In this document: piece by piece, positions 25,511-34,421 of the stretch
How positions within the stretch are numbered: position 1 is the first letter of the stretch
Layout: each line of letters begins with the position of its first letter
Origin: Thalassotalea sediminis
Lineage (GTDB): Bacteria > Pseudomonadota > Gammaproteobacteria > Enterobacterales > Alteromonadaceae
Direction: 5' to 3'
Assembly (NCBI RefSeq): GCF_030295915.1
Contig: NZ_AP027361.1
Span: 1,612,001 to 1,676,000 of the forward strand
DNA length: 64,000 nt
Program-made: the position numbers and the translations under genes
Notes under the pieces: model-generated
Database searches by the model: none
Told to the model about the DNA's origin: nothing
Seen by the model: only the letters and a program-made list of their open reading frames with translations

Positions 25511-28255
25511 TTGACTGTGATTAAAAATAAAGATGTAGTGTTGTTATCGATGCTAACACTCTTATCCGTAGGCTGTGGTGGTGGGGGTTCTAGTTCTGGT
25601 TCAACGTCTAAACAGGCAGCTAACACTGCACCCGTAATTTCGAATTTCAGTGAAACATCAGGGTATGAACGTGATGCCATCAGTGTTATTGCTAATGCAT
25701 CTGATAGTGATGGCTCTATTGCAAGTTATACATGGCAACAAACAGCGGGTACCACGGTTTCTTCACTAGTTGACGATCAAAAGGAATTGTCTTTTATTGC
25801 GCCCTCGGTGTCAGAGGATGAAACACTAACGTTTACGGTGCAAGTAACAGATAATAACGGCGCATCTGCCAGTAAATCTGTCGATATTAGTATCAGCGCT
25901 TATGAAGCGATTGATAATGCTGCGTTTGAAGATAATGGTTTTAAGCAGTGTTTGCCAAGTTCAGCGGAGAATGATCTTGGTCTTGTTGAAATTAACTGTG
26001 ATGGTATTGAATTTACTTCTTTAGCAGATTTAGCGTTGTTTCCTAACCTGAAAAGCGTAACAATTACTAACGCAAAATTAAGCAATGTAGCAACTTTTCC
26101 AAAGCTAGAACAACTTAACTATCTAGATTTATCAGGAAACTTCATACAAGATATTGACTCAGTTTTAGCGTTAACGTCACTTATTTATTTAGACTTAAGT
26201 AATAATCGACTTTATTCAAAAGACTACGACTTCGAACAACTCGCTGATTTAGAAACATTATTATTTAATAATGCTTTATATTACTCGGCGATTGACGCCA
26301 ATATTTTTAGTGGATTGACTAAGTTGTCAGTGCTCGATTTAAGTAATGTTTATCTTAATAACCCGCAAACAATAGAAAATCTTGTTAACTTAACTGATTT
26401 GAAGCTATCAAATGTTGGTTCTCGTTTTAATGCATTAAGCTTTTTAGCAAAGCTAGAAAGTCTTACGCATTTAGACATTAGTCATAATAATTATGTTACC
26501 GATTTAAGTGCCTTAGCTTTAAAAGATTCGATAACACATCTTAAGTTAAATGGCATTGGTACAACTGACTTCACACCTATTAGTGATATGACCTCATTAG
26601 TATCGCTCGATATTTCTGATAATTACGCAGAAATAGACTTGAGCGAACTTCAAGGATTGATAGACCTAGAAGCACTAAATATGAATAATGTTAGGTCTAT
26701 TAGTAACTTAGATAGTTTAAAGCAACTCACTAAGTTAAAAGAACTTTCATTGCAGCGTGCAGACTTGACTAGTGTTTCCTTTGTTGAGTCTTTAACCAAT
26801 TTAGAAAAACTAAATATCCAAGAGAATAGTCGTTTATCTGATATCAGTGGGCTGTCTGCTGCAACACAATTGACTTATTTAGATCTTTCAAACAACCGTA
26901 ATCTAGATGATATAAGTTCACTGGAAAACCTTACCAACCTTGAATATTTAAACATTGGGCGTTTGTATTATAACGCTGCAATTGATGTTTCTCCTCTTGC
27001 TGGCCTAACAAAGCTTTCAGCATTAATACTTGCTCATAATAGCTATGAAAATCTTGACCAGCTAGTTAATTTAACCGCGCTTGAAGAACTTTCTATTAGC
27101 TCGGCCAATATAAAGACATTGTTTGATATGAAAAATCTACTGTCGTTGAAATCAGTTGTGTTGGAAGGGCTATCTAGCTTAACCACTTTAGATGGCCTTG
27201 AGGGGGCTGTTAATGTGGAATCTCTTTCATTAACAAGTATGTATTCTTTAAATGATATGTCAGCCGTTAGTGAATTAAAAGATGTAGAATACTTAACAAT
27301 GAATAATGTAGATAATGTTGAATCTATGGCGTTTCTCTCATCGTTAATTAATCTAAAACAGCTAAATGTTTATTCTAATAAACATTTAGTATCACTAGAT
27401 GTGTTAACGGATCTTTCTGCGCTAGAGTCACTTAAAATGACAAGCATGAGTAAGTTAGTTGATATTAGCGCGTTAACTGACTTAACATCATTAAAGACAA
27501 TAGATTTAAGATATAATTACGCATTATTGTGTGCAGATATTAATGACTATATCGAGGCGAGACCTGAATCTACGCTACAATACTCTTCCAATTGCGTTGA
27601 ACGTCCAATAAATTTGGAACTGTTTAACGATGAAACATTTGCAGCTTGCGTACGAAACAGTGGTAATGATATTGCTGATATTACAGAGATATACTGTTAT
27701 TCACATGGAATTAATTCGCTTGTTGGTATAGAACAAATGGAAAATGTTCGTGATATAACTTTATATTTCATGGAAGATAATATCGACTATGCACCATTGA
27801 ATGAACTAAAAAAACTAAGAGCACTCTCTATTTTTAATGGGCAATTAACTTATGTACCTGACTTTTCAGGAATAGAAAAACTGTCGAGATTAAATATAAG
27901 CAGTAATAAAATATCCTCAGTTAATATTGAAAATATATTGCCATCGCTTGAGTACTTAAATCTTTCGTCAAACGATATTGATGAAATAGCTTATATTGAG
28001 TATATGCCTTCGTTAGTTAATCTAGATCTTAGTAGTAATAAATTAACCCACATCAATAAGATACAGTCTTTGAGTAAACTAACGGAACTAAACTTAACAT
28101 ATAATGATATTAATGATTTAACGCCACTAAATAACTTATTGGAGCTAAATTATTTATATTTATATGGAAATGAAAATATTGATTGTGCTGAAGTTGAAGA
28201 TTTAAAACAAAGTATCACTAACTTGTGGATCAACGAACCAAGGCATTGCCAATAA
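25511..28255 (+). CDS. Leucine-rich-repeat surface lipoprotein with PKD/Ig-like domain
   Basis: A 914-aa protein. The signal ends at LLSVGCGGGGSSS, a lipoprotein-type cysteine plus Gly/Ser linker. A PKD/REJ-like beta domain (about 35-130) precedes a long array of about 22-residue internalin/SDS22-type leucine-rich repeats (LxxLxxLxLSxNxLxDISxL). The array is split by a second Cys-containing cap near residue 705 (FNDETFAACV then EIYC) that resembles the first cap (FEDNGFKQCL then EINC), followed by six more repeats, so the LRR unit looks internally duplicated. It is probably outside the cell and involved in binding or adhesion (inference). TTG at 25511 is favoured by AAGGA seven bases upstream; GTG at 25517 is an alternative. 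Confidence 0.82.
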   Translation: MTVIKNKDVVLLSMLTLLSVGCGGGGSSSGSTSKQAANTAPVISNFSETSGYERDAISVIANASDSDGSIASYTWQQTAGTTVSSLVDDQKELSFIAPSVSEDETLTFTVQVTDNNGASASKSVDISISAYEAIDNAAFEDNGFKQCLPSSAENDLGLVEINCDGIEFTSLADLALFPNLKSVTITNAKLSNVATFPKLEQLNYLDLSGNFIQDIDSVLALTSLIYLDLSNNRLYSKDYDFEQLADLETLLFNNALYYSAIDANIFSGLTKLSVLDLSNVYLNNPQTIENLVNLTDLKLSNVGSRFNALSFLAKLESLTHLDISHNNYVTDLSALALKDSITHLKLNGIGTTDFTPISDMTSLVSLDISDNYAEIDLSELQGLIDLEALNMNNVRSISNLDSLKQLTKLKELSLQRADLTSVSFVESLTNLEKLNIQENSRLSDISGLSAATQLTYLDLSNNRNLDDISSLENLTNLEYLNIGRLYYNAAIDVSPLAGLTKLSALILAHNSYENLDQLVNLTALEELSISSANIKTLFDMKNLLSLKSVVLEGLSSLTTLDGLEGAVNVESLSLTSMYSLNDMSAVSELKDVEYLTMNNVDNVESMAFLSSLINLKQLNVYSNKHLVSLDVLTDLSALESLKMTSMSKLVDISALTDLTSLKTIDLRYNYALLCADINDYIEARPESTLQYSSNCVERPINLELFNDETFAACVRNSGNDIADITEIYCYSHGINSLVGIEQMENVRDITLYFMEDNIDYAPLNELKKLRALSIFNGQLTYVPDFSGIEKLSRLNISSNKISSVNIENILPSLEYLNLSSNDIDEIAYIEYMPSLVNLDLSSNKLTHINKIQSLSKLTELNLTYNDINDLTPLNNLLELNYLYLYGNENIDCAEVEDLKQSITNLWINEPRHCQ

Positions 28256-28277
28256 TACGTTACTATGTGTTTACTTT

Positions 28278-28316
28278 TAAAAAAGGTGTCACTTATTTGA
28301 AGTGACGCCTTTTTTA
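28278..28316. terminator. Bidirectional terminator between the LRR gene and sbcB
   Basis: Arms GGTGTCACTT and AAGTGACGCC with an A-run before and a T-run after, serving two convergent genes. Confidence 0.88.
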
Positions 28317-28331
28317 TTTGAATTGATTTAA

Positions 28332-29792
28332 CTAAACATTTCCTTGCAAATACTCATATAACGCTTTTAACACTGCCACTTTGCTCTTATCACTTTCATG
28401 TTCATGCACAAGGTTTTCAATTTTTAACATAAATTCATCAGCAGAAAGTATACCTTTACCACCATACTGCAATTTACTTTGGCAATAACTCTGCCATTTT
28501 AATTGTTCTTCGTTATTGAGCGTTTGAGGATAATTTCTTGCTCTAAACCTAAATAACAATGTGTTTAAACGTTCATCTTGAAACTGGAACGGGTGTGTAG
28601 CTAATTGCTCTACCGGTAACTGATGTAAAATTTCCATCTGTGCTTTGTCACTTTGACTGAAAAAAGCGCCACCATATAAGGCATGTTCAGCATCTGGTTG
28701 TTGATCTTCATCGTACGACTCGGGTGCAAACACGTCACTTAATTTGTCCCGAATATCAGCGTGCTGTTTCAATTTTGCTAAATTGTCTAAACAGGTTTCT
28801 CTTGGTATTGCTAAACGTTCTGCATTTTCGGGTAGCAACGTTTTTGCCGGCGCTACTACCGGGCATTTATTGACATGAATAAGTTTAACGGGAATGGGTA
28901 ATTCATTTTCTGCTAATTCATCATGCCTAGTATAAAGTCGCGCTTTAATTTCTTCACTGGTAAGCTCAAAAAGTGGTGCAGGGTCTTGTGCTAAGTCGAC
29001 GGCAATGACAGCATTTTTATTTTGAGGATGATAAGCAACCGGCGCAAACCAACTCGTACAGCCATGAATGGATGATATCTTACTCGATGTATGCACTACT
29101 GGGGTCATATTATATACATCTAATAATTCACTAACTTGTTTTTTACTGCGTAAACTGAAAAGAAATTGGAAGAGTTTTGGTTGCTTTTCTTTTATCAATT
29201 TTGCCATTGCTATTGTCGCGTAAACATCACTCATCGCATCATGTGCGGCTTCATGGTTTATGCCATTTGCAGCGGTTAATAATTCTAATCTAAAACTTAC
29301 GCGTTCTTCACCTGTTTGTTTATCAGTAACCTTAGGCCATTCAATACCTTCAGGTCTTAATGCGTAACAAGCCCTCACCATATCAATAATGTCCCATCGG
29401 CTATTACCGTTTTGCCATTCACGTGCGTAAGGGTCGTAAAAATTACGATAAAAAAGATAACGCGTAACTTCGTCATCAAAACGAATATTATTATAACCTG
29501 CAACGCAAGTGTTAGGCTGAGTAAAAAGTTGATGAATACTGTGAGCAAAATCGGCTTCCGACAAACCATCTCGTAATGCTTTTTGAGGTGTTATACCTGT
29601 CACTAGTGCTGCTTCGGGGTGCGGCAAGTAATCTGCTGGCGGTCGACAGTAAAACATTTCAGGTTCCCCAATAATGTTTAAATCAAAATCGGTTCTTATG
29701 CCTGCAAATTGTGATGGTTTGTCATACTTTGGGTTAACACCCCAGGTTTCATAATCGTGCCAGAATATTGTGGGTTGTTGATGACTGACCAT
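28332..29792 (-). CDS. sbcB: Exodeoxyribonuclease I
   Basis: A 3'-5' single-strand exonuclease used in recombination and mismatch repair. The 486-aa length matches E. coli ExoI (475). The DEDD exonuclease motifs are visible: D13 and E15 in FWHDYETWG, GYNNIRFDDE, and the HDAMSDVYAT segment with catalytic His/Asp. The SH3-like and C-terminal helical domains follow. The gene is monocistronic, convergent with the LRR gene and divergent from the chemoreceptor. Confidence 0.96.
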   Translation of the reverse strand: MVSHQQPTIFWHDYETWGVNPKYDKPSQFAGIRTDFDLNIIGEPEMFYCRPPADYLPHPEAALVTGITPQKALRDGLSEADFAHSIHQLFTQPNTCVAGYNNIRFDDEVTRYLFYRNFYDPYAREWQNGNSRWDIIDMVRACYALRPEGIEWPKVTDKQTGEERVSFRLELLTAANGINHEAAHDAMSDVYATIAMAKLIKEKQPKLFQFLFSLRSKKQVSELLDVYNMTPVVHTSSKISSIHGCTSWFAPVAYHPQNKNAVIAVDLAQDPAPLFELTSEEIKARLYTRHDELAENELPIPVKLIHVNKCPVVAPAKTLLPENAERLAIPRETCLDNLAKLKQHADIRDKLSDVFAPESYDEDQQPDAEHALYGGAFFSQSDKAQMEILHQLPVEQLATHPFQFQDERLNTLLFRFRARNYPQTLNNEEQLKWQSYCQSKLQYGGKGILSADEFMLKIENLVHEHESDKSKVAVLKALYEYLQGNV

Positions 29793-29969
29793 ATATAAGA
29801 CGGTTACCTAGTAGTTGCTTGAATGCGCGTGCTTAGCATCATTGCCGTTAAGCGCTTTGTGGAAGAAGTAATTATAGAAAGGAGAGCGTCAATATATCAA
29901 CAAGTTTTCGATAAGATAACTAAATGATTGACTTATTGCGCTAATAACGAATGCACGGCACTTTAATGT

Positions 29970-30029
29970 AATTGTACTAATATTCAATTAATTTTACTTG
30001 TTATGTTTTTATGGAATTGTACTAATATT
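29970..30029. repeat. Two exact 15-bp direct repeats before the chemoreceptor gene
   Basis: AATTGTACTAATATT occurs at 29970-29984 and again at 30015-30029, 45 bp apart start to start, in the 268-bp divergent region. The second copy ends 31 bp before the chemoreceptor ATG. These could be sites for one regulator. Confidence 0.6.
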
Positions 30030-30060
30030 GTATGTAAATTAAAATTATTGAAGAATAACA

Positions 30061-31680
30061 ATGAACTGGACGATTTTAAGAAAGCTACAGGCGCTATCAC
30101 TTGCCATTGTCTTAGTGTTTACCATTTCCTTACTTGTAATTAAATTCTATAGCAATGAAATTGGTAATAAATTTAATCAGTTTTATAACAGCAACTTTAC
30201 TACTGCTATGCAATTTGAACGCATTAAAGAAGTTCAAGTGGATACCATGTTAAATATTCGCGGTTTGCAAATTAGTTATTTATTGCAATTAGAAGATCAA
30301 ACGGACGGATATTTAACAGTCATAACGGCTAATCACAAACAAACACCTGAGTTGATGGCGAAGTTAGTTACTTCATATCAAGGAAATCCAAGCAAGCTTG
30401 CTGAATTGAAATCACTCGTTGAGGATTATCAGCTTAAAGCGGATGCATTTGTCGACGCGATGAAAAATACCTCAGATCATAAAGCACCTTATGAAGTCTT
30501 CAAGTCCTTTGTCGACAGCTATTACGTGTTGGTGGAGTTTTTCGATGGTTTTAAAAAAATAGTAGATAATGCCGCCTTAGATACTAAGCAAGAAATAGAA
30601 CAGGCCATTGCGATTGCATCGTATGTTTTTTACCTAGGGCTATTGGTTTCCTTAATTGTTTCAATAGGTTTAAGTCAATTAATTGCTCGCGGCATTAGCC
30701 AAGCTGTTACACAAGTGAAAAATGTAGCGTTTAAACTGTCAACGGGGTTGTTAAATATCTCATGTGCGGTATCAACGCAAGATGAGATGTCAGAATTAGC
30801 AACGTCGATTAATACAACGGTAGAGAGGTTACGTTCTACCATGTCAGACATTAAGTCTTCTGGCGATATTGTTGCCAGCAATAGTGATGAAGTTCTTAGT
30901 TATAATAATCAATTGCAAAAAGGCGCACATGCAATTACAGATAACATTGATCTTGTGGTAACGGCAATAGAGGAAATGGCGCAAACGAGTCAAAATATTG
31001 CGCAAAACATAACGCAAACAGCTGCTGCCGCTGGTGAAATTAATGATTTAGCTGGGGTCAGTTTATCTGCTTCACAAGAATCTGTGAAAGAAATCGAAAT
31101 ACTTGTAAACGCCTTGAAGGAAACGGGCGTTACCGTTGATAACTTAAAAGCTGAAACAGTTAATATTGAAAAAATTCTTGATGTTATTAAAGCTATCTCT
31201 GAACAAACAAACCTATTAGCACTTAATGCTGCAATAGAAGCAGCAAGGGCCGGAGAACAAGGACGTGGCTTTGCTGTTGTAGCGGATGAAGTGAGAGGCT
31301 TAGCACAGCGTTCGCAAACCTCAGTAAACGAGATTGAAGCCTTACTCGGTAGTTTAACAATGGCAGGTGATCAAGCACAGGAACAAATGAACCATAGCAG
31401 TAATATTGCACACTCACTCAATGATCGCGTTTTACACAGCAATGCATTAATGGAAGATATTCGTCATAAAGTTAATGATGTAAATAGTCAGGCACATGAA
31501 ATCGCTACTTCTGCTGAAGAGCAAAGTACCGTTGTTGTAGAAATTAGTAAAAACATGCATGACATTAAAGCATTGGTTGACCAAAATGCAGTTTTTGTTA
31601 ATACCTCAAATGAAAAGAGTCACGAAATGAAAAATGCTAGTAGCCATGTATTAACGCAACTTGACTACTTTACGATTTAA
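30061..31680 (+). CDS. Methyl-accepting chemotaxis protein
   Basis: A 539-aa inner-membrane chemoreceptor: TM1 (9-28), a periplasmic helical-bundle sensor (30-180), TM2 (about 183-204), HAMP (205-258), and a cytoplasmic signalling domain with the conserved hairpin tip [20 protein letters not shown] (about 381-400) that contacts CheA and CheW. The sensor resembles four-helix-bundle MCPs with no recognisable ligand. No C-terminal CheR-binding pentapeptide is present. It stands alone; exact 15-bp repeats lie upstream. Confidence 0.94.
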   Translation: MNWTILRKLQALSLAIVLVFTISLLVIKFYSNEIGNKFNQFYNSNFTTAMQFERIKEVQVDTMLNIRGLQISYLLQLEDQTDGYLTVITANHKQTPELMAKLVTSYQGNPSKLAELKSLVEDYQLKADAFVDAMKNTSDHKAPYEVFKSFVDSYYVLVEFFDGFKKIVDNAALDTKQEIEQAIAIASYVFYLGLLVSLIVSIGLSQLIARGISQAVTQVKNVAFKLSTGLLNISCAVSTQDEMSELATSINTTVERLRSTMSDIKSSGDIVASNSDEVLSYNNQLQKGAHAITDNIDLVVTAIEEMAQTSQNIAQNITQTAAAAGEINDLAGVSLSASQESVKEIEILVNALKETGVTVDNLKAETVNIEKILDVIKAISEQTNLLALNAAIEAARAGEQGRGFAVVADEVRGLAQRSQTSVNEIEALLGSLTMAGDQAQEQMNHSSNIAHSLNDRVLHSNALMEDIRHKVNDVNSQAHEIATSAEEQSTVVVEISKNMHDIKALVDQNAVFVNTSNEKSHEMKNASSHVLTQLDYFTI

Positions 31681-31838
31681 TTAAAGTCTCAAATTGTTGC
31701 TCTTTGTATTACAAGTAAGGGGCAACTAACTTATTTGTTGTTTGTACTTAATTTAAGTCCGGAAAGTCAAAATCTCGTCGGTTAAATTGGCATTAATCTT
31801 GATAAAGCACTATGACAAATTTTATTAGGGATTAATGT

Positions 31839-32711
31839 ATGAAAAAGCTCGCGTTATTATCACTTTTTTGTTTGCCACTTATTACGCAAGCAGATGTTGT
31901 GGAGTTCAAGGGGAAAGTTACTGATATTCTGATTGGGAAGTCAGCACTTATTAAAGTTGGTGTAAATGTACAGGAAGATGAATCAATTGTATGTTGGAAA
32001 GCAGACAGTGAACAACCATGGCTATTTACCTTTGAACGCGGACATGAATATTCTGAGCACTGGTTTGATGTATTGAATTTAGTACGTAGAACACAAGAAA
32101 CCGTGCGTATTGGTTATGCCGAAAATGAAGATAGTGAATGCGCTATCGAGTACCTTGCACTATTGAAAGGTGATGGTATTGCAGATGATGATCAAGTAGG
32201 CGATTCACTACAACGCACAGGCCAATATGGCAATATTGCGCAAATCTTTACTAACGGCCTGACTGAGTCGAGTTACCATGCAAGTGATAATTATGGTGCT
32301 GACGTACCCGCTGCCGCATTTGATGGCCATATTTTTAATGAACAAATTGTTGATGGTGAGGGCAGCCTGATAAATCGCGGTATTTGGTTGGTTAAAAAGG
32401 ATTCTGAAAACAAAGAGACTGAATATTGGTTGCAAGTCGAGTTTGAGGAAAATGTTACCGTTTCTGGCTTTAGAGTTATGCTAAATGCGAAAGCAACTGA
32501 ATTAGGCCGAGGTCCGCGTCATGTGACTATTTTAACATCATTGGATGGTGAAACATTTGAAGAACAAGGGCAATATAATTTGGGTAAATCTATAGATCAA
32601 CGTGCCAACTTACCAACAAAAGTTGATGCTAAAATTTTTAGAATCCAAGTTAACTCAAACCAAGGTGATAGCTTTATCGAAATTGACGAATTAGAAGTGT
32701 ATTCAAACTAA
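31839..32711 (+). CDS. Exported protein with C-terminal discoidin (F5/8 type C)-like domain
   Basis: A 290-aa protein with a signal peptide (1-18, ending TQA). The N-terminal half is a small beta domain (about 20-110) with two Cys residues that may pair (C52, C102). The C-terminal half (about 145-290) has the discoidin-like order of segments: an entry SSYHASDNYGADVPAAAFDG, WLQVEFEENVTVSGFRV, a RHVTILTSLDGETFEEQ strand, and a final IDELEVY. Such domains bind glycans or surfaces. It is single-gene, with AGGGA upstream and a terminator at 32735-32757. The domain call is by pattern; the role is unknown. Confidence 0.72.
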   Translation: MKKLALLSLFCLPLITQADVVEFKGKVTDILIGKSALIKVGVNVQEDESIVCWKADSEQPWLFTFERGHEYSEHWFDVLNLVRRTQETVRIGYAENEDSECAIEYLALLKGDGIADDDQVGDSLQRTGQYGNIAQIFTNGLTESSYHASDNYGADVPAAAFDGHIFNEQIVDGEGSLINRGIWLVKKDSENKETEYWLQVEFEENVTVSGFRVMLNAKATELGRGPRHVTILTSLDGETFEEQGQYNLGKSIDQRANLPTKVDAKIFRIQVNSNQGDSFIEIDELEVYSN

Positions 32712-32734
32712 CTAATCGTTTGAATATTTTATTG

Positions 32735-32757
32735 AAGGGGCTAATAGCCCCTTTTTT
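32735..32757 (+). terminator. Terminator after the discoidin-like gene
   Basis: AAGGGGCT and AGCCCCTT arms with a 3-base loop and a T6 run. Confidence 0.9.
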
Positions 32758-32896
32758 ATTGTTAACTCAACCCTCTACGCAATTGGATTATTTATAGCAG
32801 CTCAAAAAAAATTAGAGATGAATTATTTTCACTTTTTAAGTACATTTTGGTTTGCTAACCTGCAAAATCTTTTTACTCATTTGATTACTTTGCTTC

Positions 32897-33376
32897 ATGG
32901 CTAAACATACTAATTTCTTAATTGTTAAAGATGACCTATCGGATGGACAAATTGTCGATATACTCACAGAACACTTACAAGATATGTATGCAAATTCTCC
33001 TGCTGAAAGTGTTCATGCTTTAGATGTAAATGCATTGAAAAGTAGAGATATTACCTTTTGGGCGCTAAAGGATAATGGGCAGACACTTGGGTGTGTTGCA
33101 ATTAAAAAGCATAACGATGCATTCGCTGAAATAAAGTCAATGCGAACAATAAAGGTGGCAAGAAACCTCGGTGTAGCAACTAGGTTGTTAGCCCATGTTG
33201 TTGAAATGGCGACACAAGGTGGTTTTAAGGAACTTAAACTAGAAACAGGCACAACGGCGTTTTTTAAACCCGCGCGAGCATTGTATCAACGCCATGGATT
33301 TAATGTGTGTGAACCATTTGGTCATTATTGCGCTGATCCGCATAGTACTTTTATGTCACTTGATTTATCGCCTTAG
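32897..33376 (+). CDS. GNAT family N-acetyltransferase
   Basis: A 159-aa acyl-CoA transferase. The acetyl-CoA binding segment is RTIKVARNLGVATRLLAHVVEMA (pattern R/Q-x-x-G-x-A; here NLGVATRL), followed by the LKLETGT strand and the ARALYQRHGF helix-turn typical of the fold. The substrate is unknown. It ends 4 bp inside the 3' end of the convergent AstE-like gene. Confidence 0.85.
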   Translation: MAKHTNFLIVKDDLSDGQIVDILTEHLQDMYANSPAESVHALDVNALKSRDITFWALKDNGQTLGCVAIKKHNDAFAEIKSMRTIKVARNLGVATRLLAHVVEMATQGGFKELKLETGTTAFFKPARALYQRHGFNVCEPFGHYCADPHSTFMSLDLSP

Positions 33377-34419
33377 ATAGAGTCAGTACTAGGCATGTTT
33401 ACCACATAAAATAAGCAATCATTCTTTGCAATGTCCATATTGTTTGTTGCCATAAACATTTTTAGATGTGTGGCACAGATGAGTTGGTTGTCGCGCACAG
33501 CAAAGTATTTATCAACGACATTTTCACCAATATCATTAACGAGTGCTAAATTATCTAACCCGTGTTCATCTAGCCAGCCAAGCATCTGTCCCGTTTTGGC
33601 ACTACCATAGTTAAACTGTTCTATTTTACTGACTAAAGTTACACCGCTATGGCCTTCATCATGGAGCGCATAAGATAAATTTACTTCGGGTTTTAGTTTT
33701 AGTCGCAGGGGCTTGTAAACAATTTCAACGGATTTATCTTGATGATGATTTTCTATAGAGGAACAATTTGCTAGTTTATTTATGCCCTCATAGGCAGTGA
33801 TATGCGCTTGTTCGTCACTTGCACCTCCACATTCAACAGTAATGGTTGGACAATCAAAATTTTGTTCCATCAAAGCACCTAACGTGATCCCTGATAAAAT
33901 AATAGTGTCACAAAAAAATGAGGTTAATGTTAATCCCTTGGTAGAGACTAAAGGGGCTACGGCGAAAGAGGGTCCTGAGCCCGACGTATTATGCAAATCT
34001 ACCACCACTTCTGGGTTTACTTCTCTGATCGCGTTTTCAATAATATTCGCCCGTTGGAAATAACCATGATCTAAGCCACTACCAAAACATCGATTAATAT
34101 CCAATCCCTCTGGCAAGTAGCGATGCGATAACATTGGTGGTGCTGTTGCGGCTTCAACAGAGGCAATGATAAAACGTAAGTTGGTTTCTGGCTCTGGCAA
34201 TGAACCATTATTTGTTAACCAACGATGTATCGCAATAAGTCCGGAAGGTTCATTACCGTGCAGTAATGTAACAATTACACGTGTTTTGTGCGGGTTTTTA
34301 CCCGTTATATCAATTACAGTTGGTACGTCAAGTGATAACAAGAATTGCTGAAAGTCACCTTTGAGTGTTACTTGATCAGGGTTTGATAAAAACTCAATAT
34401 CTTTAAAATCAATGTTCAT
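33373..34419 (-). CDS. AstE/AspA-like metallo-deacylase (M14 fold)
   Basis: A 348-aa protein of the succinylglutamate desuccinylase/aspartoacylase family, zinc hydrolases that remove an acyl group from an amino acid. Zinc ligands are visible as H54 and E57 in LHGNEPSG and H143 in VDLHNTSGSG; the catalytic Glu probably lies in ITVECGG. A GGGAG site five bases before the ATG at 34419 fixes the start. It follows the GCS2-like ligase by 2 bp, forming a tight pair that would make and break an amide bond on related compounds. It is not next to arginine-catabolic ast genes, so the substrate is open. Confidence 0.82.
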   Translation of the reverse strand: MNIDFKDIEFLSNPDQVTLKGDFQQFLLSLDVPTVIDITGKNPHKTRVIVTLLHGNEPSGLIAIHRWLTNNGSLPEPETNLRFIIASVEAATAPPMLSHRYLPEGLDINRCFGSGLDHGYFQRANIIENAIREVNPEVVVDLHNTSGSGPSFAVAPLVSTKGLTLTSFFCDTIILSGITLGALMEQNFDCPTITVECGGASDEQAHITAYEGINKLANCSSIENHHQDKSVEIVYKPLRLKLKPEVNLSYALHDEGHSGVTLVSKIEQFNYGSAKTGQMLGWLDEHGLDNLALVNDIGENVVDKYFAVRDNQLICATHLKMFMATNNMDIAKNDCLFYVVNMPSTDSI

Positions 34420-34421
34420 TA

